Numbered from the stretch's first letter, positions 27,123-35,016 are shown. The stretch is DNA of 64,000 nt from CALLMM01 sp964429855 (GCA_964429855.1 CAYSDM010000022.1:1-64000); one strand, 5' to 3'. Numbers and translations are program-made. The notes: a model not told the origin generated them from the sequence alone.

Positions 27123-29516
27123 TTACCGGATGGCTTTCTCGATCTCGTCGCGCTGAGTCAGCATCGGTTTGAAGAAGAACCAGCCCGCCAGTTCGCGTTG
27201 ATCGCTGAAGTGCGGCGAGGAAGGGTATTCGCTCTGCCCCGGCGGAAGAATGTTCATGCCGCGCAGCAGGGGCTTCGCGCACTCGACCATCTGGATATAG
27301 GTTCCCCGATCTGTGGAGGGGATGCCGGGCAGCGGTCGGAAGTTTATCATTCCCCGCGTATAGCGCCAGTTCGCCATCTCCGCGCCGCGCTGGGTCTTCA
27401 GCTTCTCGACCGCTTTATTGAGGGCTTCCGTCATCACGCGATCGGGCGTCCTGCCCTTCAGATAGTCAAACTGTACCGGAACGGAGGATCGGGAGCCGCG
27501 CAGCACATGCACGATCAGGCTTGGCTGCATCGCCGTGTTAAAGAGGTCTTGCCCCTGAAGCCGGATGAAGCCAAACGTTTCGAGGAACAGGTCTTCGCGC
27601 ACCTGCTGCAGCCAGGCGTCGAAGATCGTTTTGGCGACGCTGCCTTCGGTGGCGTGGTGATCCCAGGCAACCAGCAGCCGCGCCGCCGACCGGCCGGATT
27701 CGGAGAGCAGCGCGGCGTTTTTCTGCAGGGCGGGATTGAGCAGAGGAAGCATCACCTGCGCGTTGTAGTCGTTCGTGCCGATATCCAGCAGGATATTGCG
27801 CAGGTCTTCCGCGCTGATCTGCGGTTTTGCCGCCAGAAGCTGCGCGATTCGCCCGTTATGGAACACCTCTCCCCATACCGGGGTGTCGTAGTTGTCCCAC
27901 CAGACCGCCGGTTTATTGTTCCAGTTGGCGATGAATCCCTGTCTGGGATTGATGATCTGCGGATGCTCGGAGAAAGGCATGATGCCTTTCCATTCATGAT
28001 CGCCTTCGCCGGGAGTGGGAAGGCGCGGGTCCACGCGCGGGTCGCGGATCGGCGTCCGTCCGCACCACCAGAACCCGATGTCGCCATCCTGTGTGGCGCA
28101 GAAGAAGTTATGCGACGTGGCGATCAGCTTGCACGCCTCTCCGAACTCCTGCGCGTTTCTAGCGGTATGGAAGCGGTAGATTCCCTCAAAAGCGCCTAAC
28201 TCCTGCTCCCAGTAGGAGGATTGTCGGCTGTAGGCAAGGCTTTTCGCGCGATCCACCTGCACCACCGGACCATGCACGGTGCGGAAAACCTCCAGCGTGA
28301 CCGGCGCGCCTCCTGCAACCGCGATCGTCTCCACGCGCCTCTCCATCTGCCTCCACTCGCCTTTGAACTTGTAGCGGGTCGGGTCGGACGGATCGAGTGT
28401 CTCTACGAAGATGTCGGTCTGGTCATTGACGCCGGTGGTGGTGCTCCAGGCAAGCCACTGATTATGACCGATCAGAATGCCCGGTATTCCGGCAAACCCC
28501 ATGCCGATACAGTCTATGCCTGCGCCGGAGACGTGGATCTCATGCGCGATCTGCGGGGTGCGAAACCCCATCTGCGGTCCGCCTACGAGCATGGCGCTGC
28601 CGGTGGCGGACTTGCGCGCCGTGACCGCAAAGCAGTATGATCCCCATTTCGTCATCAGTCCATAGCGCCCCGCCAGTTCCAGACGCGCCTTCTGATCGAG
28701 GATGTCAGCGGCGAGGCGGATCGCCGGATCGTTCCGAGGGAGGCGAGAGATGCAATCCGCCTGCGTCATGGCGATGATTTTACCCTGCGGGTCGGTCCAG
28801 TGCGGCTTTCCGTGCCATTTGCGGCGATCTTCCGCCGGAGGGATGGTGGAGGGAGAGGCGGGGTCATTGCGCCAGACCAGATCATTGAAGAGGCGGTAGG
28901 CGTCTTTCGGATAGCGGTTTTTCAGGAAGGTGAAGAGGAGCAGGTTGCGAAGCTCACCGCCTTCATCTCCGCCGAACCGCCGCGCCATCATCTGCCCGAT
29001 GGCGATGGTATCGGTGACACGCCAGGGGCGAAGATCAGAGGGATTCAGCTTCACCGGAAAGTTGGCAGGCTGATCCGGAAGCGCGGCTTGCCGGGACTGT
29101 ATCGCCTGCAGATAGGCGTTGACGCCGTCCGCGTAGGCGGTGAAGATCGTCTTGATCTCTGGCGAAAGACGAGCGAACTGCGCCTCCCGTTCGGCTTCGG
29201 TATAGCCGTCCAGACGGGTTTCACGATCCGAAGCCACCGCATTAGAGCCGACCAGTTCCGCCATCTCGCCACGCGCGGTGCGCCGGTAAAGCTCCATCTG
29301 CCCCAGCCGATCCTGCGCCACCGCGAAGCCGTTGCCGAAGAAGAGTCCGCGCCGGGTGGAGGCGAAGACATGGGGGACGCCGTAGCTGTCCCGGAGAATG
29401 GTGACGGTATCGCCGTCTACGCTCAGCGTAACCGTCTGGTTCTCCGCCTGCGGCTGGCTCAAGCCGCCGACGGAGAGAAGAAGAAAAACGCCGATCCAAC
29501 CGATCCATGGTTTCAT
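27123..29516 (-). CDS. Penicillin acylase family (Ntn hydrolase, S45) protein
   Basis: 797 aa from the ATG at 29516, chosen because a signal peptide (M-K-P-W-I-G-W... ending Q-P-Q-A) starts there; the open frame upstream has no such feature. The alpha-chain signatures are D-x-Y-G-V-P-H-V-F-A, G-x-G-F-A-V-A-Q-D-R-L-G-Q-M-E-L-Y-R-R and G-E-M-A-E-L. The predicted N-terminal nucleophile of the beta chain is Ser293 in W-G-S-Y-C-F-A-V, following a spacer; this replaces the more usual S-N-x-W. Further on are G-G-P-Q-M, G-H-N-Q-W-L-A-W-S-T-T-T-G-V-N-D and H-G-P-V. Family members hydrolyse N-acyl amides (penicillins, acyl-homoserine lactones, others) after autoproteolysis in the periplasm. The real substrate cannot be told. 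Confidence 0.9.
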   Translation of the reverse strand: MKPWIGWIGVFLLLSVGGLSQPQAENQTVTLSVDGDTVTILRDSYGVPHVFASTRRGLFFGNGFAVAQDRLGQMELYRRTARGEMAELVGSNAVASDRETRLDGYTEAEREAQFARLSPEIKTIFTAYADGVNAYLQAIQSRQAALPDQPANFPVKLNPSDLRPWRVTDTIAIGQMMARRFGGDEGGELRNLLLFTFLKNRYPKDAYRLFNDLVWRNDPASPSTIPPAEDRRKWHGKPHWTDPQGKIIAMTQADCISRLPRNDPAIRLAADILDQKARLELAGRYGLMTKWGSYCFAVTARKSATGSAMLVGGPQMGFRTPQIAHEIHVSGAGIDCIGMGFAGIPGILIGHNQWLAWSTTTGVNDQTDIFVETLDPSDPTRYKFKGEWRQMERRVETIAVAGGAPVTLEVFRTVHGPVVQVDRAKSLAYSRQSSYWEQELGAFEGIYRFHTARNAQEFGEACKLIATSHNFFCATQDGDIGFWWCGRTPIRDPRVDPRLPTPGEGDHEWKGIMPFSEHPQIINPRQGFIANWNNKPAVWWDNYDTPVWGEVFHNGRIAQLLAAKPQISAEDLRNILLDIGTNDYNAQVMLPLLNPALQKNAALLSESGRSAARLLVAWDHHATEGSVAKTIFDAWLQQVREDLFLETFGFIRLQGQDLFNTAMQPSLIVHVLRGSRSSVPVQFDYLKGRTPDRVMTEALNKAVEKLKTQRGAEMANWRYTRGMINFRPLPGIPSTDRGTYIQMVECAKPLLRGMNILPPGQSEYPSSPHFSDQRELAGWFFFKPMLTQRDEIEKAIR

Positions 29517-29770
29517 GGGCAGTGCCGGGAGAGTGGCAGCGCGTTCTCTCCCGGAGTCCTCCTCTCTATAAGTATGGAAACCTATCTCTTCTATTTGCCT
29601 ATCTGTTCGGCGCGGGAGCGGGGTAGTTCCTGCTGCAAGCGGCTGTTTACGCCCTGCCGGAGGAAATAGAGGAATTCTCAGCGTCATTGCCGAACAGTAA
29701 TCAAAAATAGATCGTATAGAGTGTGGGATACAGCCGAACGCGCTGTTATCACGCGACAAAGGAGAGACTC

Positions 29771-30187
29771 ATGACAAACGAAGAGATTGTGGACATACTG
29801 AACTATCATCTTGAGGAAGAGATTCGCGCCATTTTACAATACCTTCAGCATGCCTACATGGCGCGCGGCGTGGATCGCCTTCCGATCTATGAGTTCATGG
29901 AGAAGGCGTCTATCGGCGAGATGAAGCACGTAGAGATTCTTGCCAAGAAGGTTGTGGCTTTCGGGGGCGTTCCCTCCATGCGCGCCAAGAATATTGACAG
30001 TTCGCCGGACATCAAGGACATGCTGCGCGCCGACATCGCGCTGGAGGAGCTGGCGGTACAGAAGTACTCGGAGGATGTCGCGAAGCTGGACGCGGCAGGA
30101 CAGATTGCGCTGAAGGTGATCTTCGAGAATCTGGTCGAGGATGAGCAGGCGCATCTGGACGAGCTGCGCATCCTGCTCGGGGAGTAG
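29771..30187 (+). CDS. Ferritin-like (bacterioferritin-type) di-iron protein
   Basis: 138 aa; the ATG at 29771 follows AAAGGAGA, and the upstream extension of the frame is rejected. Four helices are evident. Di-iron ligands are Glu in L-E-E-E-I-R-A, then E-x-x-H in G-E-M-K-H-V-E, Glu in A-L-E-E-L-A, and E-x-x-H in V-E-D-E-Q-A-H-L. Length is slightly below the ~155 aa of classical bacterioferritin; I see no haem-binding Met that can be assigned. The family stores iron or detoxifies iron and peroxide in the cytosol. The 254-nt gap upstream (29517-29770) is shared with the divergent acylase gene; no strong promoter pair was recognised in it. Confidence 0.85.
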   Translation: MTNEEIVDILNYHLEEEIRAILQYLQHAYMARGVDRLPIYEFMEKASIGEMKHVEILAKKVVAFGGVPSMRAKNIDSSPDIKDMLRADIALEELAVQKYSEDVAKLDAAGQIALKVIFENLVEDEQAHLDELRILLGE

Positions 30188-30209
30188 CGGAGAACGCCGA
30201 AAGAGCGGG

Positions 30210-30244
30210 GAGGCAGCCTGAAATGGTTCAGGCTGCCTCTTTTT
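30210..30244 (+). terminator. Intrinsic terminator of the ferritin-like gene
   Basis: A perfect 12-bp stem (30211-30222 with 30227-30238) has a 4-nt loop and is followed by CTTTTT. The right arm overlaps the last codons and stop of the convergent Hpt gene, whose coding region ends at 30228. Confidence 0.85.
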
Positions 30245-30647
30245 CCAGGTAGGCGGAAAGCTGGGGCAAAAGGCGATTCCACTCCTGTTCGGCGTACCGG
30301 AACAGGGTCGGGGTTTCGGAAAGCGTCTCCTGTTTGCCCGCCATCTCCAGTTGCAGACATATCTCCGCCATCACCTCCGCGCCGATGGTGCGGCTGGCTC
30401 CCTTCAGGGAGTGGGAATGAAGGGTCAGATCAGGCGCGCTGCCTGTCTCCACCGCGCCGCCAATTCTGGCAAGCAGGTTCGGAGTCGTCTCCACATACTC
30501 GGCGATCACTTCCTGCGCGATCTCCAGATCGTACCCGCACATCTCCTCCAGTCCAGTCGCGTTAAACGACTCGCCGTGACGGTTCGGAGCGTCGGAAGCC
30601 TGAGAGGACATCATCGGTCGTTCATCTCCCGTATCAGGTATCATCAT
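30228..30647 (-). CDS. Stand-alone Hpt (histidine phosphotransfer) domain protein
   Basis: Up to 139 aa. The Hpt signature H-S-L-K-G-A-S-R-T-I-G-A gives the phosphorylatable His, with surrounding helices (I-A-E-Y-V-E-T-T-P-N-L-L, A-E-I-C-L-Q-L-E). The domain occupies essentially the whole protein, so it would relay phosphate between a hybrid kinase and a response regulator encoded elsewhere. No kinase or receiver gene is adjacent. The start is uncertain: ATG at 30647, or the internal Met-Met-Ser-Ser (near 30614-30617), which has GGGAG upstream. Its 3' end lies inside the terminator of the convergent ferritin-like gene. Confidence 0.85.
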   Translation of the reverse strand: MMIPDTGDERPMMSSQASDAPNRHGESFNATGLEEMCGYDLEIAQEVIAEYVETTPNLLARIGGAVETGSAPDLTLHSHSLKGASRTIGAEVMAEICLQLEMAGKQETLSETPTLFRYAEQEWNRLLPQLSAYLEKEAA

Positions 30648-30700
30648 CGCTTATAATTGGCAGGCGCGCAGGCAATCTTCAGGCGGAGAAGAGGTATAGC

Positions 30701-31441
30701 ATGTGGAAAAAAGAGGGTCTCGTCTCCGATCTGCGCGAGATGCGCGTAAGGGAAGGGGACTCGCTGATCGTTCATGCGTCCCTTTCGGCAATCGGGCATA
30801 TGGAGGACGGGGCGAATACCTTTCTGGACGCCCTGCTGGAGGCGGCAGGCGCGCAGGGAACCGTGCTGGTTCCTGCGTTTCGTCTGGAGAAGGATCGCGA
30901 GTCGGATTTTCCGGCGGAATGCCTTTTGCAGCGTGAGGGAGCCGCCTGCAGTCGTCACCCCCTGCTGCCCTTTGCCGCGCTCGGAGCCAATGCCGCTTTT
31001 CTGACTGCGAACGTCCCCTTTCACTATCCCCTCGGAACCAACAGTCCGCTGGCGCGCCTGCACCAGTTGAACGGAGGGGCGTTGCTGATCGGGGTGGGCT
31101 ATGCCGCGAACGCCGCGCTGCATCTGGCGGAGAACTGGGCAGACGCGCCCTATGCGCGGCGCAGGCGTCTGGTTCGTGTGGAGGAGGATCTGTGGCAGGA
31201 GATGGAGGGCAGTCCGGAGTGCAGCGCGGGGTTCGGGAAGATCGAGCCGGTGCTGCGGCAGGCGCGTCTGCTGCGAGAGGGCTATGTCGGAAGTGCTCCC
31301 GCCCGGTATATGCGCCTTCAGCAGGTGGTCAGCATGGCGCGGGAGATGCTGTGCGGCAACCCGGAGGCGCTGCTTTGCGACGACCCAGACTGCGCAAGCT
31401 GTGTGCTGGCGCGCCGGTTCACGCGCCGACAGGATTTATGA
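30701..31441 (+). CDS. AAC(3)-family N-acetyltransferase (YokD-like)
   Basis: 246 aa. Family signatures are visible in order: I-V-H-A-S-L-S-A-I-G, G-A-Q-G-T-V-L-V-P-A-F, C-S-R-H-P-L-L-P-F-A-A-L-G-A-N-A, Y-P-L-G-T-N-S-P-L-A-R-L, L-L-I-G-V-G-Y-A-A-N-A-A-L-H-L-A-E. These enzymes transfer acetyl from acetyl-CoA to 3-amino groups of aminoglycosides or other amine substrates. The chain is a little shorter than clinical AAC(3) enzymes (~260-290 aa). The C-terminus has a C-D-D-P-D-C-x-x-C cluster of unknown meaning. A TATAAT at 30652-30657 lies upstream. Whether it confers resistance cannot be judged from sequence. Confidence 0.85.
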   Translation: MWKKEGLVSDLREMRVREGDSLIVHASLSAIGHMEDGANTFLDALLEAAGAQGTVLVPAFRLEKDRESDFPAECLLQREGAACSRHPLLPFAALGANAAFLTANVPFHYPLGTNSPLARLHQLNGGALLIGVGYAANAALHLAENWADAPYARRRRLVRVEEDLWQEMEGSPECSAGFGKIEPVLRQARLLREGYVGSAPARYMRLQQVVSMAREMLCGNPEALLCDDPDCASCVLARRFTRRQDL

Positions 31442-31465
31442 TAGAGGATTCGGATACCCCGCGCG

Positions 31466-31507
31466 CAAAAACGCGGCTCCTCCGCGAACGGTCTGCGGAG
31501 GAGCCGC
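31466..31507 (-). terminator. Terminator of the minus-strand small secreted-protein gene
   Basis: A perfect 13-bp stem (31473-31485 with 31495-31507) with a 9-nt loop is followed, in the minus-strand direction, by GTTTTT (31466-31471). On the plus strand no T-run follows, though it may still protect the 3' end of the AAC(3) mRNA. Confidence 0.75.
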
Positions 31508-31539
31508 TGATCTTCGTCCGTATCTGCACGTGGTTGTAA

Positions 31540-32007
31540 CTACTTGGGCGGGAAGATCGAAATGCGTCCCTTGAGCAGCGGCTTCGGCTCATCGGGAACC
31601 AGCGCGCCGGAGGACATCTTCACGACGCCGTTCACAACAATCTTAAAGCCCAGGCAGCTATTAAGACCATCCGCGCACATATACATATAGAGGGTAGCGC
31701 GGGACTTGCCGTAGAAGCCGTTGGCTTCGAACACCACTTCATGGTTGGAGTTGAAGTTGACCTTGCTGACCCAGCCGTAGAATCCGATGGTTCCACCAAC
31801 CTGACCGACGTTCAGTCGGTAGGTGCTGATCTTGCCGTCGGGATAGACATAGACGGAAGAGACGACACGATACTGTTTGCCGGCATTGGCAATGTAAGCG
31901 TCGCTGCTAAACCCAGCCGTGCCCTGCGCGTTCGCGGGTTTCGCATTCGCCAGCGCCATTGCCATTGCGCCTGCCGCAACCAGAAACATAAAGCTCTTGC
32001 GAAGCAT
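31540..32007 (-). CDS. Small secreted protein, copy A of a duplicated family
   Basis: 155 aa. Signal peptide ~1-27 (L-A-N-A-K-P-A-N-A-Q). The mature part is beta-rich with R-V-V-S-S-V-Y-V, G-x-I-S-T-Y-R-L-N, G-F-Y-G-W-V-S, A-N-G-F-x-G-x-(S/A)-R-A and G-F-(K/R)-I-V-V-N-G. The same motifs occur in the 154-aa protein at 33409, so the two are paralogs. No family recognised. The ribosome-binding site AAGGAGT is at 32014-32020, and an 11-bp perfect inverted repeat lies just upstream of it. Confidence 0.75.
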   Translation of the reverse strand: MLRKSFMFLVAAGAMAMALANAKPANAQGTAGFSSDAYIANAGKQYRVVSSVYVYPDGKISTYRLNVGQVGGTIGFYGWVSKVNFNSNHEVVFEANGFYGKSRATLYMYMCADGLNSCLGFKIVVNGVVKMSSGALVPDEPKPLLKGRISIFPPK

Positions 32008-32025
32008 GAGATTACTCCTTAACAG

Positions 32026-32058
32026 TTAGTAGTTCACTTTGCAGCGTTGAACTACTAA
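32026..32058. repeat. Perfect 11-bp inverted repeat in the leader of copy A
   Basis: TTAGTAGTTCA (32026-32036) and TGAACTACTAA (32048-32058) are exact reverse complements with an 11-nt centre. It lies 5 nt upstream of the ribosome-binding site of the gene ending at 31540. It could be an RNA hairpin in the 5' UTR or an operator for a dimeric regulator. Confidence 0.6.
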
Positions 32059-32199
32059 GGTTTTCCATTCTGTTCAGGAAGGCAAGCCTGCAGGAGATAC
32101 CGGGTTTTCAGATGATGCGAAGCGCAGGAGAGAGAGGCTGCGGGGAGCTAATACGTCGTCCAGAAAGTTTGGATGGCTGTCATTCTGAACGCAGCACGG

Positions 32200-32257
32200 C
32201 TGTCACGTTGAGCGAAGCGAAGAATCTTAAGATGTCTCGCTGCGCTCAACAGGACAG
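32200..32257. repeat. Imperfect REP-like palindrome
   Basis: CTGTC..GTTGAGCG.AGCGA (from 32200) pairs with TCGCT.CGCTCAAC.GGACAG (to 32257). A related half-copy (TGTCATTCTGAACGCAGC) precedes it at 32179. It resembles dispersed intergenic palindromes known from many bacterial genomes; only this copy is in the window. The rest of the 32059-32316 gap shows nothing else recognised. Confidence 0.55.
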
Positions 32258-32316
32258 CCAGGCGATGCAACCCTTCTACCTTGAAGGAGAACTAGATTAT
32301 TCGCTTCAGCCAATAC

Positions 32317-32346
32317 AAAAGCCCCGGTGAAGATCACCGGGGCTTT
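32317..32346 (-). terminator. Intrinsic terminator of PEP-CTERM gene A
   Basis: A perfect 11-bp stem (32320-32330 with 32334-32344) has a 3-nt loop; in the minus direction it is followed by TTTTG. It lies 24 nt after the stop of the gene. Confidence 0.85.
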
Positions 32347-32369
32347 GGGATACTTCGGATGAGGAAGCG

Positions 32370-33074
32370 CTATTTTTTGCGTCGGCGCAGGAGGAAGGCG
32401 GAACCCGCCACGCCCATTCCGACCAACATCGCCAGCGATCCCGGCTCCGGAACGAGCGTGCCGCTGATGTTGCCGCTGATCTGTGTAAACAGCTTGTCAG
32501 CCATGAAGCCATTCCCGCCAATGTCAACGCCGGTGCCGGACGGGCTATATCCGTTCGCATTGGAGGTAAATGAAGCCGCCTCTTTCTCATAGGTTCCGAG
32601 CGCGTAGGTGGAGGTCAGTGTCAGGTTTATGCCAAAGAATGCGTCATCGCCGGTGGACAGGTCAATGTTATTGGCGAAACCCTGCGTATAAGCCGCGACA
32701 TCGCCGCCCGGTCCATTCGGGAAGACGGGGGTCGCCACGCCCTTGACATAGACCACCGTTCCGGCGGCGTTCGTGATCTTGAACGTGTAGCTGCTCAGAC
32801 CCTGGAACCCGAAGAAGCCGGCGTTAGTCGCCAGTCCTGTAAAGGTCAGCTTCGCGGTGGCATCCAGAAAACCGGGCGCCAGGGAGAGGCCGGAGGTGTG
32901 GGTGAATTTGCCGGTCTGAGAGCCGGAGAGAACCTGCGTGGCGTTGTCGAAGGTGACAGTTCCCCCGTTACCATCCCAACCCAACTGCAACAGTGTGACA
33001 GCCTGACTGGTAACAGACGCCGTGAAGAGCGTCGCACCAGCAAGCAATGTTACCAGTAACTTCCTCATCTGCAT
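32370..33074 (-). CDS. PEP-CTERM sorted exported protein, copy A
   Basis: 234 aa (start at 33074 or the Met two codons later). Signal peptide ~1-26 (ending S-Q-A). The C-terminus has the complete sorting tripartite signal: V-P-E-P-G-S, a hydrophobic helix (L-A-M-L-V-G-M-G-V-A-G-S-A-F-L-L) and the basic end R-R-R-K-K. In this class an exosortase (not in the window) cleaves and attaches the protein to the envelope or exopolysaccharide. The mature domain (L-L-Q-L-G-W-D-G-N-G-G, S-G-S-Q-T-G-K-F-T-H-T-S-G-L-S-L) is unrecognised and nearly repeated in the protein at 34241. A sigma-54-type promoter lies ~145 nt upstream. Confidence 0.9.
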   Translation of the reverse strand: MQMRKLLVTLLAGATLFTASVTSQAVTLLQLGWDGNGGTVTFDNATQVLSGSQTGKFTHTSGLSLAPGFLDATAKLTFTGLATNAGFFGFQGLSSYTFKITNAAGTVVYVKGVATPVFPNGPGGDVAAYTQGFANNIDLSTGDDAFFGINLTLTSTYALGTYEKEAASFTSNANGYSPSGTGVDIGGNGFMADKLFTQISGNISGTLVPEPGSLAMLVGMGVAGSAFLLRRRKK

Positions 33075-33150
33075 TAAACTCCTTGTTTCGACAGTAGTGA
33101 AAATAGTTGCGCTAGTGAACGGAAAAGCTGTCGAAAACTCATGCTGCCAC

Positions 33151-33166
33151 TCACCACTTCAGCGCA
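33151..33166 (-). promoter_or_regulatory. 16-nt leader box shared by the two PEP-CTERM genes (copy A)
   Basis: On the minus strand this reads TGCGCTGAAGTGGTGA and is identical to 35017-35032 upstream of copy B. In both cases it lies between the sigma-54 promoter and the start codon. It may be a regulatory RNA or DNA element, or only a remnant of the duplication. Confidence 0.5.
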
Positions 33167-33216
33167 GGCGCGGTGATATCCTCTTCGATAACTAAAGTTG
33201 TACTGATATTATAGAG

Positions 33217-33232
33217 TGCAAGTTCCATGCCA
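33217..33232 (-). promoter_or_regulatory. Sigma-54 (-24/-12) promoter of PEP-CTERM gene A
   Basis: Minus strand TGGCAT-GGAAC-TTGCA fits the RpoN consensus TGGCAC-N5-TTGCA with one mismatch outside the invariant GG and GC. The expected transcript start near 33205 gives a ~130-nt leader. Confidence 0.75.
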
Positions 33233-33339
33233 AAAAGAGCGGTGATTTACCGGGTAGTATAAAATTTCGAACTTTTTTTGCGCCGGAAGAGGGTTCCTGA
33301 TGATAACGGATATGCCTATAGATACGAAGAAGCACACGA

Positions 33340-33380
33340 TAAAAATCCGTATTACCACGTCCCGGCAGCAATACGGATCA
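33340..33380 (-). terminator. Terminator of small secreted-protein gene copy B
   Basis: Stem ATCCGTATT/AATACGGAT (33345-33353 with 33370-33378), loop 16 nt; in the minus direction it is followed by TTTTTAT. A T/A tract also lies on the other side, so it could work in both directions. The remaining sequence between 33233 and 33408 holds an A/T-rich patch near 33260-33280 and no gene that I can support. Confidence 0.65.
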
Positions 33381-33408
33381 AAAAAGGATGGTCTCAGCAG
33401 ATGGATGA

Positions 33409-33873
33409 TCAGGGCGCGACGACGGTCACCCTGCCGGAGAGAATGGTTGCCGGATCGCCTGCCGTCTCGCCTTCAGTGTAGAGGACGTTCTGTCCGTTCA
33501 CCACGATACGGAAACCGATGGCGCTGTTTACGCCGTCTGCCCGCACATACATAAACAACTGCGCGCGCGCGCGTCCCCAGAAGCCGTTCGCGGTCACCTG
33601 CACCTCGTTATCCGAGAGAAAATCGAGGGTGGAGACCCAACCGTAAAAGCCCAGGTTCGTGCCAGGAATTCCGATATTCAGCCGATAGGTGGAGATGCTG
33701 CCATTGGCGTTGACATAGACGGAAGAGACTACGCGGGCATTGCCGGAAGGGGTGGGAACATAGGCATCGGTTGCGAAACCGGTAGACTGCGCCTGCGCGG
33801 AAACGCTGAATGAGAGCGCCAGAAGGAGCGTTGCCAGAAGGGCGCAACGAGAGGCCAGAGAAGACCAGTGCAT
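33409..33873 (-). CDS. Small secreted protein, copy B of the duplicated family
   Basis: 154 aa from the ATG at 33873, which has GGAGGAAAT before it and a signal peptide after it (ending S-A-Q-A-Q); the longer open frame to 33993 is rejected. The mature part matches copy A at 31540 in order and spacing: D-A-Y-V, R-V-V-S-S-V-Y-V, G-S-I-S-T-Y-R-L-N, G-F-Y-G-W-V-S, A-N-G-F-W-G-R-A-R-A, A-I-G-F-R-I-V-V-N-G. No PEP-CTERM signal. Function unknown. Its 5' side (33874-34190) is a 317-nt stretch without a recognised gene or a clear promoter. Confidence 0.75.
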   Translation of the reverse strand: MHWSSLASRCALLATLLLALSFSVSAQAQSTGFATDAYVPTPSGNARVVSSVYVNANGSISTYRLNIGIPGTNLGFYGWVSTLDFLSDNEVQVTANGFWGRARAQLFMYVRADGVNSAIGFRIVVNGQNVLYTEGETAGDPATILSGRVTVVAP

Positions 33874-34190
33874 TATTTCCTCCAGTAGATAGCCAGACAG
33901 GTTATGCTGCCGAAAGGCGAATATGTTCCCGGGAAGAAGTGATCCGGAAACATATCCTTTCGTTCTCACATGACTCACAGGAAAAGTCGCCAATATCTAT
34001 AAGTTAACGGTAAAAGGGAAACCCTGCTCAGGAGATTCTGGCGCGACAGCCCTTCACGTGGCTGCAAAAGAGGACGCGCATATCCTTCGTTTTAGGAAGG
34101 CAGGAGAGACTGAAAAAACAATTTACAGGTTATAGATTAACCTGCCCTCGTCGGTCTGACGACAGTATATCAGAAAAGGTTCCCGATAGT

Positions 34191-34222
34191 AAAAAAATCC
34201 CGGAAGAACTCCGGGATTTTTT
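34191..34222 (-). terminator. Bidirectional-looking terminator of PEP-CTERM gene B
   Basis: An A7 tract, stem with CCCGGA/TCCGGG core, 5-nt loop and a T6 tract (34191-34222) make a symmetric intrinsic terminator 19 nt after the stop of the minus-strand gene. Confidence 0.85.
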
Positions 34223-34240
34223 CAGTTAACGCAAGGAGCG

Positions 34241-34933
34241 TTATTTCTTGCGTCGGCGGAAGAGGACGGCAGATCCCGCCACGCCCATTCCGACCAGCAT
34301 CGCCAGCGTGCCCGGCTCGGGAACGACGGTCTCGCCGCTGATGTTGCCGCTGATCTGCGTGAACAGCTTGTCAGCCATGAAGCCATTCCCGCCAATGTCA
34401 ACGCCGGTGCCAGAAGGAGTATAGCCGTTGCTGTTGGAGGTGAACGATGCCGCCTCGTTCCAGATCGGGCCGATCGCGTAGTCGGAGGTCAGCGTCAGGT
34501 CCACACCGAAAAACGGATCGTCGCCGCTGGCGAGGCTGATGCTGTTGGAAAAGCCGGTTGTGTAGGCGGCGACATCATCGCCGGCTACCGAAGCGACCGC
34601 CACGCCCTTGACATAGACCACCGTTCCGGCGGCGTTCGTGATCTCGAACGTGTAGCTGCTCAGACCCTGGAAGCCCGGGAAGCCGGGATTGGTCGCGGCG
34701 CCGGTAAAAGTCAGCTTCGCGGTCAGATCCGTGAAGCCAGCCGCCAGGGAGAGTCCGGAGGTGTGGGTGAACTTGCCGGTCTGGGATCCGGACAGGGTGG
34801 CAGTGGCATTGTCGAATTTGACAGAGCCGCCCGTGCCGTCCCAGCCGAGCTGCAGCAGGGTGACCGCCTGGCTGGTGACCGCAAGGGTCGCCAGAACGGC
34901 TCCTGCCAGCAGGGTGCTAAGGAACTTCTTCAT
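34241..34933 (-). CDS. PEP-CTERM sorted exported protein, copy B
   Basis: 230 aa. Signal peptide ~1-24 (ending S-Q-A); C-terminal V-P-E-P-G-T, hydrophobic helix and R-R-R-K-K sorting signal. It shares with copy A (32370) the blocks L-L-Q-L-G-W-D-G, S-G-S-Q-T-G-K-F-T-H-T-S-G-L-S-L, G-L-S-S-Y-T-F, Y-V-K-G-V-A and S-G-T-G-V-D-I-G-G-N-G-F-M-A-D-K-L-F-T. Main differences are in the A-Y-T-(Q/T)-G-F and Y-A-(L/I)-G regions. AAAGGAGACC precedes the ATG. Two sigma-54-type promoters lie upstream, at ~130 and ~265 nt. Confidence 0.9.
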   Translation of the reverse strand: MKKFLSTLLAGAVLATLAVTSQAVTLLQLGWDGTGGSVKFDNATATLSGSQTGKFTHTSGLSLAAGFTDLTAKLTFTGAATNPGFPGFQGLSSYTFEITNAAGTVVYVKGVAVASVAGDDVAAYTTGFSNSISLASGDDPFFGVDLTLTSDYAIGPIWNEAASFTSNSNGYTPSGTGVDIGGNGFMADKLFTQISGNISGETVVPEPGTLAMLVGMGVAGSAVLFRRRKK

Positions 34934-35016
34934 CTACAAATGGTCTCCTTTCTCGAGAAGAGAAGATAAAGGAGCGCTAAGTGAAGGTCTCCTCCGACAG
35001 GGCTGGAGGCTCCTTT

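Noticed and set aside
33278..33481. 67-aa plus-strand frame
   Set aside because: It crosses a terminator and the 3' end of the convergent gene and has no protein-like features.
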